A stretch of 12,325 nucleotides of DNA from DASUBV01 sp035763085 (GTDB lineage: Bacteria; Actinomycetota; Actinomycetes; Streptosporangiales; Streptosporangiaceae). Shown here piece by piece: positions 1 to 6,026 of this stretch. Below the pieces are notes generated by a model. The model made no database searches. It saw only the letters and a list, made by a program, of their open reading frames with translations, and had not been told where the DNA came from. The stretch is taken from assembly GCA_035763085.1 (NCBI GenBank), contig DASUBV010000285.1, forward strand, positions 1 through 12,325, given 5' to 3'. A program made the translations under genes and the position numbers. Position 1 is the stretch's first letter. The number at the start of each line of letters is the position of its first letter.

Positions 1-168
1 TGCTGGACCGGGTCGGGCTGGACCGTGACCGGGTCGCTCTCGTGCTGGACCGGGTCGGGCTGGACCGTGACCGGGTCGCTCTCGTGCTGGACCGGGTCGG
101 GCTGGACCGTGACCGGGTCGCTCTCGTGCTGGACCGGGTCCGGCTGGACCGTCTGCGGCTCGCCCTCA
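1..168. repeat. 42-bp coding tandem repeat, four copies
   Basis: Copies lie at 1-42, 43-84, 85-126 and 127-168, with a partial fifth at 169 into the start of the gene. The first three are identical base for base. The fourth differs at about seven positions, mostly in its second half. The unit is 14 codons, so copy number can change without shifting the frame of the minus-strand gene. The array continues past the left edge, so total copy number is unknown. Confidence 0.95.
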
Positions 169-200
169 TGCTGGACGGGGTCTGGCTGAATTGTTGACAT
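1..200 (-). CDS. AfsS-like small repeat protein, 3' end outside window
   Basis: Reading leftward from ATG at 200-198, the frame stays open to the window edge (66 codons, partial). The product starts MSTIQPDPVQHEGEPQ and then consists of a 14-residue repeat, DPVTVQPDPVQHES, built of two related heptads (DPVQHES and DPVTVQP), so DPV recurs every seven residues. It is acidic and Pro/Val/Gln-rich, with no signal peptide or membrane segment in the visible part. A GGGGGA ribosome site (206-211) lies 5 nt before the ATG. It sits directly downstream of, and on the same strand as, an AfsR-type regulator, the place and orientation of afsS in Streptomyces. AfsS is a small protein with short repeats containing Thr, Asp and His, which AfsR activates and which stimulates antibiotic production. 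The identification rests on position and repeat architecture, not on clear sequence identity. A multi-core peptide precursor or an unrelated repeat protein is possible. Full length is unknown. Confidence 0.6.
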   Translation of the reverse strand, partial: MSTIQPDPVQHEGEPQTVQPDPVQHESDPVTVQPDPVQHESDPVTVQPDPVQHESDPVTVQPDPVQ

Positions 201-222
201 TATCGTCCCCCAGGCCGACATG

Positions 223-242
223 TGCTGCGCAGCAATTTGCTG
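223..242. promoter_or_regulatory. Overlapping palindromes in the AfsS-like gene leader
   Basis: Two perfect inverted repeats share bases: CAGCAA-t-TTGCTG (230-242) and TGCTGCGCAGCA (223-234). A third, CCCTT-a-AAGGG, lies at 245-255. The first two cannot fold at the same time in RNA, so they may be alternative hairpins in the leader or a compound protein-binding site. Their function is not known. Confidence 0.45.
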
Positions 243-244
243 GG

Positions 245-273
245 CCCTTAAAGGGTAGTAGCTGCTTTGTCAG
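245..273 (-). promoter_or_regulatory. Candidate promoter of the AfsS-like gene
   Basis: On the minus strand a -35-like CTGACA (273-268, one mismatch to TTGACA) is followed by a 17-nt spacer and TAAGGG (250-245), a poor -10. This would give a leader of about 38 nt. AfsR-type activators are known to bind direct repeats overlapping a poor -35 at afsS. TTC-containing motifs lie just upstream (ACTTCTG then ATTCACTG) but are not a clean 11-bp direct repeat, so the operator assignment is tentative. Confidence 0.35.
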
Positions 274-330
274 TGAATCGGCAGAAGTGCGAAATTCTCT
301 GTCGGATTATGCTGCGAAGATCGCTAATGG

Positions 331-3300
331 CTAGCTTTCCCCGGTCTCGGTCCCGAGCTCTTCCAGGCGCGAGCGCAGCCCGGCCGCCTGCTTGTCGTCC
401 GCCAGCGACTCCAGCAACTGCACGGCCTCTTCCCAGGCCGCCCGGGCGGCGCTGGCCTGGCCAGCCTGGGAGCGGGCCTGGCCCAGGTACTTCAGGGAGC
501 CGGCCTGGCCGTACTTGTCGCGCTCGGCACGCTGCACCGACAGGGCCTGCTCCAGGAGCGTCGCGCCATCACCCGCCTGCCCGAGGTCCATGTGCGCCCG
601 GCCGAGGTTGCACAAGATGTTCGCCTCCACCCGGCGGGCACCGGTCTCCCGGACGATCGGCAGCGCCTCCTGCAGGCTGGCGATCGCCTCCTCATACCGG
701 CCGAGCTCCAGGAATGCCTCACCGAAGTTCGACAGCGCCACGCCCTCGCCGTACCGGTGGCCGACCTGACGCTGCAGCTCCAGGGCCTGCGCCAGGGCCG
801 GCAGCGCTTCTGAGTGCATGCCGCGGATCTGGAAGTCGAAGGCGATGTTGTTGGTGACCTGAGCCTGACCGTGCCGGTCGCCGCGCTCCCGGTGAATGGC
901 CAGGGCCTGCTCCAGGTAGCTGGTGGCGTCGGGGGAGCGCAGCTGGCTGTGCACCATGCCGAGGTTGTTCAGCACCCAGGCCTCGCCGTGCCGGTCACCG
1001 CTCCGGCGCGCGCTGTCCAGGGCGACCTGATGGGTGGCGACCCACTCGGCGCGGTAGCCGTGCCGGTCGAAGCAGACCAGCACGGCAACGGGCAGTTTCC
1101 AGGCGATGTCATGCAGGTCATAGGCCGCGGCCTGCCGGGTGGCGGCGACCAGGTTGGCGCGCTCGCCCGCGCTCCACTCCAGTGCCTCCTCCCCGGTGGC
1201 AAAGGCCAGCGCGCCGCCCGGTGGCCCGCCGGCGCCGAGCGGGACACGCTCGCGGCTGCGGGTGACCACGCCGGCGGCGGCGTCCGCAGTGCGCAGGTAC
1301 CACCACAGGACCCGGCTGACGGCCTCCGTCACCGCCTCGGCCGGCTCCTGAGCCAGCGCCCGCTCGGCCGCGTAGGCGCGCAGCAGGTCGTGGAACCTGT
1401 AGATGTCGGGCGCCGGGGACTCCAGCAGATTGGCGTCGACCAGCACTTCCAGCGCATCGGCCACCTCGTCCTCGGACTGGCCGAGCAGGGCCGCCGCAGC
1501 CGGCAGGCTGATATGCGGGCCCTGCCACAGGCCCAGCAGCCGGAAGGCATGCGCCGGGTCCACGCCCTGGCCGGTGGCCAGGTGCCGCAGCGACTCGAAA
1601 CTGACGTCGAAGCAGGCGCGTACGGCCAGGTCCCCGGCGGTCAGCTCGGCCACCCGGCGGTGCTGGTCGGCCAGCCGGCGGGCCAGCGTCTTGACGGCCC
1701 AGCCGCGCCGGGCCGTCAGCCGCGCCCCGGCGATCCTGATCGCCAGGGGCAGGCCCGCGCATGCGTCCAGGACCTCGCGGACCGGGCCCGGCTCGGCCGC
1801 TGCCCGCTCCTCCCCGATGATGGCGGTCAGCAGCCCGCGCGCCTCGGCGTCGTCCAGGACATCGAGGTCGACCAGGCGGCTGCCGGCCAGGTCGGCCAGC
1901 CGGTGCCGGGATGTCACGATGACCGCGCACGACGCGCTGCCCGGCAGCAGCGGCCGGACCTGTGCCGCGTCCCGCGCGTCGTCCAGCACGATCAGCACCC
2001 GCCGGTCGGCCAGCCGGGTCCGGTACAGCGCGGCCCGCTCCTCCTGGCCGGCCGGGATCTGGTGCGCGTTGACGCCCAGGTCGCGCAGCAGCCGGGCCAG
2101 GATCTCGCCCGGCACGACGGGCTGCTCGCTGGCTCCCAGCAGACTCACGTATAGCTGCCCGTCACCGAACTCCTGACGCAGCTCGTGGGCCGCATGAACG
2201 GCCAGGGCCGTCTTCCCCAGGCCCGGTGTCCCGGCCACCACCGCGACGGCCACGGCCTGGCGGGTCGTGCCGGATGCGCCGCTGAGCAGGCCGCGCAGCC
2301 GGGCCAGGTGCGCGCCGCGGCCAGTGAAGTCAGCCAGGTCGGCGGGCAGCTGGGCGGGCGTCGGCGTCCCGTCCGCACCGCCGGCCCCGGAAACTCCGCG
2401 CGGCTCGCCAGCCGTGTCCTGGTCGCCGGTCAGGCCGGCGCTGCGGGCCGCCCGGGCGACCGTCACGGGCTGCCCGGCCGGCTCAGGCGGGCCAGCGGGC
2501 TCAGCGTCCCGCGGTCCGGCCGGGACGGCCCGCTCGCCGGCAGGCCCGGCCGGGGCGGCTGCCGGAGCACCAGCAGCCAGTGTCGCGCCGGCTCCCGCCG
2601 CGGCGGCATCCGGGCCGAGGGCGGGACCGGGCGGCCGGGCGTCCGCCTCGGCACTCAGCAGCCGCTGGTAGAGCCGGCGCAGATCGGGACCCGGATCGAC
2701 TCCCAGCTCGTCGGCCAGGACCTGGCGCGCCTCACCGAAAGCCGCCACGGCCTCGGCGCGGCGCCCGGCGCTGTCCAGGGCCCGCATGAGCAGCAGCCAC
2801 AGTCCCTCGCGCAGCGGGCTGTCGGAGATCAGCCGGCGCAGCTCCGGGACGAGCTGGGCCGCCAGGCCGCAGTGCAGGTCGGCGGTAATCCGCAGCTCCA
2901 GCGCCGTCAGGCGCGACTCACCCAGCCGGTCGGCCTCGGCGGTCACCAGGCCAGAGGGCGGGATGTCGCTCAGCGCATCGCCCCGCCACAGGGCCAGTGC
3001 CTCGGTCAGCAAGGTGGCAGCCGACTGCGCATTCCCGGCCGCGAGCGCGGCGCGGCCCTGGCGGGTCAGTGCCTCGAAGGCCGTCGCGTCCAGGTCTCCG
3101 GGCTCGAGCCGGAGCTGGTAGCCGGGCGCCCGCGTCGCCAGGATGTCGCCCTTGCGATCCCCGATCAGCCGGCGGACCCGCAGGACGTAGACGCTGACCA
3201 GGTTGGCTGCGCCGGCCGGCGGCTCGGTGTCCCAGAGCTCGGTGATCAGGCGCTCGGTGGAGACGACCTGGCCGGGATTGAGCAGCAGCGCGGCCAGGAC

Positions 3301-3381
3301 GGCGCGCCACTTCGGTGCGCCGATGCCGCTCCAGTCCTGACCAGTCCAGATCTCGAGCGGTCCCAGAATTCGAAACCGCAC
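331..3381 (-). CDS. afsR: AfsR/SARP-type regulator: wHTH-BTAD-NB-ARC-TPR
   Basis: This is a 1016-aa cytoplasmic transcription activator starting at GTG (3381-3379). The visible domain order is: an OmpR-type winged helix (about 1-95); the bacterial transcriptional activation domain (about 97-245, ending LADELGVDPGPDLRRLYQRLL); an Ala/Pro/Gly-rich linker of about 100 residues (247-345); and an NB-ARC NTPase. The NTPase has Walker A GTPGLGKT (384-391), Walker B LIVLDD (463-468), a sensor-like VTSR (489-492) and GLPLAI (543-548). The C-terminal ~220 residues hold about five 40-residue TPR motifs (NNLGMVHSQL, SNFGEAFLELGRYEEAI, CNLGRAHMDLGQ). S. coelicolor AfsR has the same plan and near-equal length (about 993 aa). 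There it is phosphorylated by Ser/Thr kinases such as AfsK and recruits RNA polymerase to the afsS promoter. No afsK is in this window. The repeat gene immediately downstream supports afsR over a pathway-specific SARP. The ribosome site (GGACGGGG, about 10 nt before GTG) is modest. Confidence 0.88.
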   Translation of the reverse strand: MRFRILGPLEIWTGQDWSGIGAPKWRAVLAALLLNPGQVVSTERLITELWDTEPPAGAANLVSVYVLRVRRLIGDRKGDILATRAPGYQLRLEPGDLDATAFEALTRQGRAALAAGNAQSAATLLTEALALWRGDALSDIPPSGLVTAEADRLGESRLTALELRITADLHCGLAAQLVPELRRLISDSPLREGLWLLLMRALDSAGRRAEAVAAFGEARQVLADELGVDPGPDLRRLYQRLLSAEADARPPGPALGPDAAAAGAGATLAAGAPAAAPAGPAGERAVPAGPRDAEPAGPPEPAGQPVTVARAARSAGLTGDQDTAGEPRGVSGAGGADGTPTPAQLPADLADFTGRGAHLARLRGLLSGASGTTRQAVAVAVVAGTPGLGKTALAVHAAHELRQEFGDGQLYVSLLGASEQPVVPGEILARLLRDLGVNAHQIPAGQEERAALYRTRLADRRVLIVLDDARDAAQVRPLLPGSASCAVIVTSRHRLADLAGSRLVDLDVLDDAEARGLLTAIIGEERAAAEPGPVREVLDACAGLPLAIRIAGARLTARRGWAVKTLARRLADQHRRVAELTAGDLAVRACFDVSFESLRHLATGQGVDPAHAFRLLGLWQGPHISLPAAAALLGQSEDEVADALEVLVDANLLESPAPDIYRFHDLLRAYAAERALAQEPAEAVTEAVSRVLWWYLRTADAAAGVVTRSRERVPLGAGGPPGGALAFATGEEALEWSAGERANLVAATRQAAAYDLHDIAWKLPVAVLVCFDRHGYRAEWVATHQVALDSARRSGDRHGEAWVLNNLGMVHSQLRSPDATSYLEQALAIHRERGDRHGQAQVTNNIAFDFQIRGMHSEALPALAQALELQRQVGHRYGEGVALSNFGEAFLELGRYEEAIASLQEALPIVRETGARRVEANILCNLGRAHMDLGQAGDGATLLEQALSVQRAERDKYGQAGSLKYLGQARSQAGQASAARAAWEEAVQLLESLADDKQAAGLRSRLEELGTETGES

Positions 3382-3624
3382 TGTGCCGCCCCGTCCGAAT
3401 TCGCCAGCCCCGCCCTGCGACGGAGCCCAGATGCCTGCGCCCCGCCCGGCCCGGAACGCCCCGGGCCGGATGGCTCAATCAATACTTAATCATGACGTAA
3501 GCCCGGTTCGCCATTGTGTTCCATTCATGCGACCGCTAGATAGCGCATCGTGACCTTTGCGCGCCGCCGCCGCGTGCGCTCGTTCCCGGGTGCCGGACAG
3601 CCGTTCCTGGCGGCCGGTCCGTGC

Positions 3625-3663
3625 TCAACCGCCGCGCAATAGGCGTCAACCGCCACGCAATAG
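3625..3663. repeat. Direct repeat pair, 18 bp with 21-bp period
   Basis: TCAACCGCCGCGCAATAG (3625-3642) recurs at 3646-3663 with a single change (G to A in the centre). The 21-bp spacing is two helical turns, which would put both copies on the same DNA face, as in operators bound by a dimer. The pair lies about 245 bp upstream of the afsR start, so a regulatory role is only a guess. Confidence 0.6.
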
Positions 3664-3693
3664 CCGAAGGCCATGCTCATATCAGCCGGATTC

Positions 3694-3731
3694 GCACCAT
3701 CCGGCGGCAACGGGGGGCTGCCGGATGGTGC
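3694..3731. repeat. Strong hairpin, 12-bp perfect stem
   Basis: GCACCATCCGGC (3694-3705) and its exact reverse complement (3720-3731) enclose a 14-nt loop with a run of six G. An alternative register extends pairing through GGCA/TGCC with a bulge. There is no T-run on either side, so it is not a classical intrinsic terminator. It could be a structured 5' leader element, a small RNA, a REP-like element or a protein-binding palindrome. Confidence 0.65.
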
Positions 3732-3825
3732 TGGTCCGCCGATGACGTGGCCTGGGGACAGCCTCGCGGGGGCGCAGTCCGCACGGCCGTGGTCGGTGGC
3801 CGCCGTCGCCGTACCTAAGGGGGGC

Positions 3826-3841
3826 GGTGGCGGCGGCCACC
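3826..3841. repeat. Short inverted repeat
   Basis: GGTGGC and GCCACC enclose the tetraloop GGCG, directly before the 20-bp tandem array. In such GC-rich sequence a 6-bp stem is weak evidence on its own. It is listed because it adds to the structured character of this stretch. Confidence 0.4.
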
Positions 3842-3862
3842 TTGCCGGGCCCCGCGGCCCCC

Positions 3863-3982
3863 CCGCTTCCCGGCCCGGCCATCCGCTTCCCGGCCCGGCC
3901 ATCCGCTTCCTGGTCCCGGGACCCGCTTCCTGGCCCCAGGGGACCCGCTTCCTGGCCCGGGGCCCGCTTCCGCGGCGCGGAC
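3863..3982. repeat. Tandem array of a ~20-bp unit, six copies
   Basis: The core CCGCTTCC starts at 3863, 3883, 3903, 3923, 3945 and 3964, giving periods of 20, 20, 20, 22 and 19 bp. The first copies read CCGCTTCCCGGCCCGGCCAT. Later ones vary in the second half (tggtcccggg, tggccccagg, tggcccgggg), and each later second half is itself near-palindromic. The period is not codon-compatible, which argues for a non-coding array. Confidence 0.8.
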
Positions 3983-4032
3983 CCATCGAGCCGCTACCGC
4001 CGGCCCTGCCACCGCGGGCCCTGCCACCCCCG

Positions 4033-4091
4033 CGGGCATGCCGCGTGGCTCGCTCGCGCCGATGACGCTCGGGCATGCCGGACGGGCATGC
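4033..4091. repeat. Three copies of CGGGCATGC
   Basis: The nonamer occurs at 4033-4041, 4070-4078 and 4083-4091, all on the plus strand and each containing the palindrome GCATGC. The last two are 13 bp apart. They lie 65-125 bp upstream of the marR -35 element. Confidence 0.5.
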
Positions 4092-4131
4092 ACAATTACT
4101 GCAGGGGCCGCGCGGTGCGCCGTGCGGGCCA

Positions 4132-4148
4132 CGTCACCCGGCGTGACG
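4132..4148. promoter_or_regulatory. Inverted repeat upstream of the marR promoter
   Basis: CGTCAC and GTGACG flank a 5-bp centre, 9 bp upstream of the marR -35. This is the usual place for an activator site or a second operator. The protein that would bind it is unknown. Confidence 0.4.
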
Positions 4149-4157
4149 GACCAAGTT

Positions 4158-4187
4158 TTGACGGAATAGCTGGTCCGGCCCTATGGT
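4158..4187 (+). promoter_or_regulatory. marR promoter (TTGACG-18-TATGGT)
   Basis: A -35 TTGACG (4158-4163), an 18-nt spacer and a -10 TATGGT (4182-4187) fit a housekeeping sigma-70-type promoter well. Transcription would start near 4194, giving a leader of only about 20-25 nt before the MarR start. It is the best promoter in the window. Confidence 0.7.
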
Positions 4188-4212
4188 TAGCAAGAGTAAT
4201 GACTCAGGTTAA
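4187..4212. promoter_or_regulatory. Candidate MarR operator, imperfect 26-bp palindrome
   Basis: The sequence is symmetric about its centre at 18 of 26 positions: TTA and TAA at the ends, GAGT and ACTC around the middle. It starts in the -10 hexamer and runs over the expected start of transcription to the first possible start codon. A repressor bound here would block its own promoter, the normal autoregulation of MarR-efflux operons. Binding by this MarR is inferred. Confidence 0.6.
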
Positions 4213-4217
4213 TGAAA

Positions 4218-4667
4218 ATGACGACATCGCGGACCAGGTCAGACGCCGGCCTGGCTACAGAACTCCGGATCTCAGTCAGCCGGCTCGCACGCCGGCTCCG
4301 GGCGGAGCGGATAGCCAGGGGCCTGGCGACCGAGTTGTCCGACACGCAGCTGGCCGCGCTGGCGGCGCTGGAGCGGCACGCGGCAATGACCCCGGGCGAG
4401 CTGGCCGAGCACGAAAAGGTGCAGCCGCCGTCCATGACGCGGGTCATCTCCGCGCTGCTGGAACGAGAGCTTGTAGCCCGGGCGCCGCATCCGACCGACG
4501 GCCGGCAGGTCATCCTGACCGTCACCGACCAGGGCCGCCAGCTCGTGCAGCAGTCACGCAAGCTGCGGGAAGCCTGGCTGGCCCAGCGGCTGCGGGAGCT
4601 CAGCCCGGAGGAACGGGCGGCCCTGCGGGCAGCGGCACCGATCCTGCAGAGGCTGAGCCAGGCCTGA
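4218..4667 (+). CDS. MarR-family transcriptional regulator
   Basis: This is a repressor-type winged-helix protein of 149 aa, normal for MarR. The DNA-binding region is clear: TPGELAEHEKVQPPSMTRVISALLERE-like helices at about residues 58-85, and the wing with the DGR motif (PTDGRQVILTVTDQGR) at about 90-110. Flanking helices would form the dimer interface. Start choice: ATGs lie at 4212 and 4218. An AGG (4206-4208) is 3 nt from the first and 9 nt from the second, so 4218 is preferred; using 4212 adds two residues. The gene overlaps the MFS exporter by 4 nt and shares its promoter. The likely role is ligand-released repression of that exporter. The ligand cannot be told from the sequence. Confidence 0.9.
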   Translation: MTTSRTRSDAGLATELRISVSRLARRLRAERIARGLATELSDTQLAALAALERHAAMTPGELAEHEKVQPPSMTRVISALLERELVARAPHPTDGRQVILTVTDQGRQLVQQSRKLREAWLAQRLRELSPEERAALRAAAPILQRLSQA

Positions 4668-5962
4668 CGTCCGCCCCGGCGGCCGGCCCCGGCCGCCGGG
4701 GCGCAGGCAGCTGGGGCGGCCGGACGTTCGACTCACTGCACACCCGCAACTACCGCCTGTTCGCGACCGGCCAGGTGATCTCCAACACCGGCAGCTGGAT
4801 GCAGCGCGTCGCGCAGGACTGGCTGATCCTGAACCTGACCCACAACAGCGGCACCGCGCTGGGCATCACCACCGCCCTGCAGTTCGCGCCGATGCTGGCC
4901 AGCATGTGGGGCGGCGCGATCGCCGACCGCTACTCCAAGCGCGGCATCCTCATGGTCACCCAGGCCCTGATGGGCGGCCTCGCGCTGATCCTGGGCGTGC
5001 TCGCCCTGACCGGCACGGTCCGGATCTGGCACGTCTACCTGCTGGCCTTCGCACTCGGCATGGTCACGGTCGTGGACAACCCGACCCGGCAGGCGTTCGC
5101 CGTCGAGATGGTCGGCAGGGACGGGATGGCCAACGCCATCGCGCTCAACAGCGCGGTGTTCAACCTGGCCAGGATCAGCGGCCCGGCTGTCGCCGGCCTG
5201 GTCATCGCCGCGGCCGGCACCCCGGCCGCGTTCCTGGTCAACGCGGCCTCCTACGGCGCCGTGCTGATCGGCCTGAAGCTCATGCGGCCCGAGGAGCTGC
5301 ACCAGGTGCCGCGGGCCCCACGGGCTAAGGGCCAGCTCCGCGAGGCGCTGCAGTACGTGCGGGCCCGGCCGCAGCTGTGGATGACGCTGATACTGATCTT
5401 CTTCGTCTCCACATTCGGGATGAACTTCCAGGTCACGACCGCGCTGATGTCGAAGGGCGTCTTCCATACCGGGGCCGGCGAGTTCGGCTTCGCCTCGGCC
5501 GTCTTCGCGGTCGGCGCGCTGGGCGGGGCGCTGCTCGCCGCCCGGCGGGCCGGGCCGACCCTGTCGCTGCTGGTCGCCACCTCTTTCGCGTTCAGCATCT
5601 TCGAGATCATCAGCGGGATGATGCCGGACTTCCTGGCCTTCCTGGTCATGCTGGTGCCCACCGGCCTGACCCTGCTCACCCTCACTACCACGGCGAACTC
5701 CACCATGCAGCTGGGCACGACCGCCGCCATGCGCGGCCGGGTCATGGGCCTGTACATGCTGGTCTTCCTGGGCGGCACCCCGCTCGGCGCGCCGCTGTGC
5801 GGCTGGGTCGCCGAGCTGTTCGGCCCGCGGATGAGCCTGATCTCCGGGGGCGTCATCTCGGTCATCGCCACCGTGGCGGTCGGCCTGCTGCTGAGCCGCC
5901 GCCGCGGGGTCCGGGCCCGCTCGCTGCTGCGGCCCGGCCAGCTGGCCCGCCTGGTCGCCTGA
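4664..5962 (+). CDS. MFS efflux transporter (MFS_3/EntS-like), CTG start
   Basis: This is an inner-membrane major facilitator protein. The start of the recognisable family sequence (TFDSLHTRNYRLFATGQ, then SNTGSWMQRVAQDWL) resembles the PF05977 'transmembrane secretion effector' group. The loop 2-3 motif is GGAIADRYSKR (about 83-93), and hydrophobic segments run to the C-terminus, about 10-12 in all. Start: no ATG, GTG or TTG exists in this frame between 4560 and the family start. The first downstream ones (GTG in GQV, ATG in SWM) fall inside the first membrane segment. CTG at 4664 overlaps the marR stop as CTGA, the same geometry as an ATGA coupled start, with GAGG 11 nt upstream, and gives 432 aa, normal for the family. 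The same frame is open upstream as far as ATG 4199, but that would overlap all of marR and is unlikely. Substrate unknown; drug or metabolite export is the usual role next to marR. Confidence 0.85.
   Translation: MTSAPAAGPGRRGAGSWGGRTFDSLHTRNYRLFATGQVISNTGSWMQRVAQDWLILNLTHNSGTALGITTALQFAPMLASMWGGAIADRYSKRGILMVTQALMGGLALILGVLALTGTVRIWHVYLLAFALGMVTVVDNPTRQAFAVEMVGRDGMANAIALNSAVFNLARISGPAVAGLVIAAAGTPAAFLVNAASYGAVLIGLKLMRPEELHQVPRAPRAKGQLREALQYVRARPQLWMTLILIFFVSTFGMNFQVTTALMSKGVFHTGAGEFGFASAVFAVGALGGALLAARRAGPTLSLLVATSFAFSIFEIISGMMPDFLAFLVMLVPTGLTLLTLTTTANSTMQLGTTAAMRGRVMGLYMLVFLGGTPLGAPLCGWVAELFGPRMSLISGGVISVIATVAVGLLLSRRRGVRARSLLRPGQLARLVA
4672..4703. repeat. Perfect 15-bp hairpin at the marR-MFS junction
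   Basis: CGCCCCGGCGGCCGG (4672-4686) and its exact reverse complement (4689-4703) are separated by two bases. The hairpin begins 4 nt after the marR stop and lies in codons 4-13 of the MFS gene, coding a Gly/Arg/Pro linker before the conserved domain. No T-run follows. Such a stable stem could hinder ribosomes at the CTG start or attenuate transcription. See the finding on this junction. Confidence 0.75.
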
Positions 5963-6026
5963 CCCGGCGGGCCCGGCTCGCCGCCGGCAAGCCGCCGGAC
6001 CCGGCCCGGCCTGGTACGAATGGCCG

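Larger units (their letters stand above)
3382..4157. other. Repeat-rich intergenic region between divergent afsR and marR
   Basis: About 0.8 kb has no credible gene. Open frames exist on both strands (for example minus 4076-3525 and plus 3673-4065), but their products are Pro/Gly/Arg-rich low-complexity strings with no recognisable domain, and they cross a tandem array whose ~20-bp period is not a multiple of three. The stretch nearest afsR (about 3477-3530) is relatively AT-rich and probably holds the afsR promoter, but no convincing -35/-10 pair was found. The remainder holds the direct repeats, hairpins and tandem array listed separately. Confidence 0.7.

Noticed and set aside
814..2154. 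446-codon plus-strand open frame opposite afsR
   Set aside because: It lies fully antisense to a gene with complete AfsR domain structure, and its product is Gly/Gln/Arg/Val-rich without a recognisable domain. It is the usual stop-free shadow of high-GC coding DNA.
3525..4076. 183-codon minus-strand frame in the afsR-marR gap
   Set aside because: Low-complexity Gly/Arg/Pro product, no ribosome site noted, and it crosses a ~20-bp tandem array whose period would disrupt any protein repeat.
4182..4212. Possible DtxR/IdeR iron box (GGTTAG and AGGTTA motifs)
   Set aside because: The two motifs are in direct, not inverted, orientation and do not form the 19-bp iron-box palindrome. The symmetry centred on GAGT/ACTC fits a MarR operator better.
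4199..4663. Leaderless ATG at 4199 in the MFS frame, giving a long N-terminal extension
   Set aside because: The frame overlaps all of marR, and the extension is Ala/Gly/Pro/Arg-rich with no domain. MFS_3 proteins normally have only a short N-terminus, so the CTG at 4664 is preferred.
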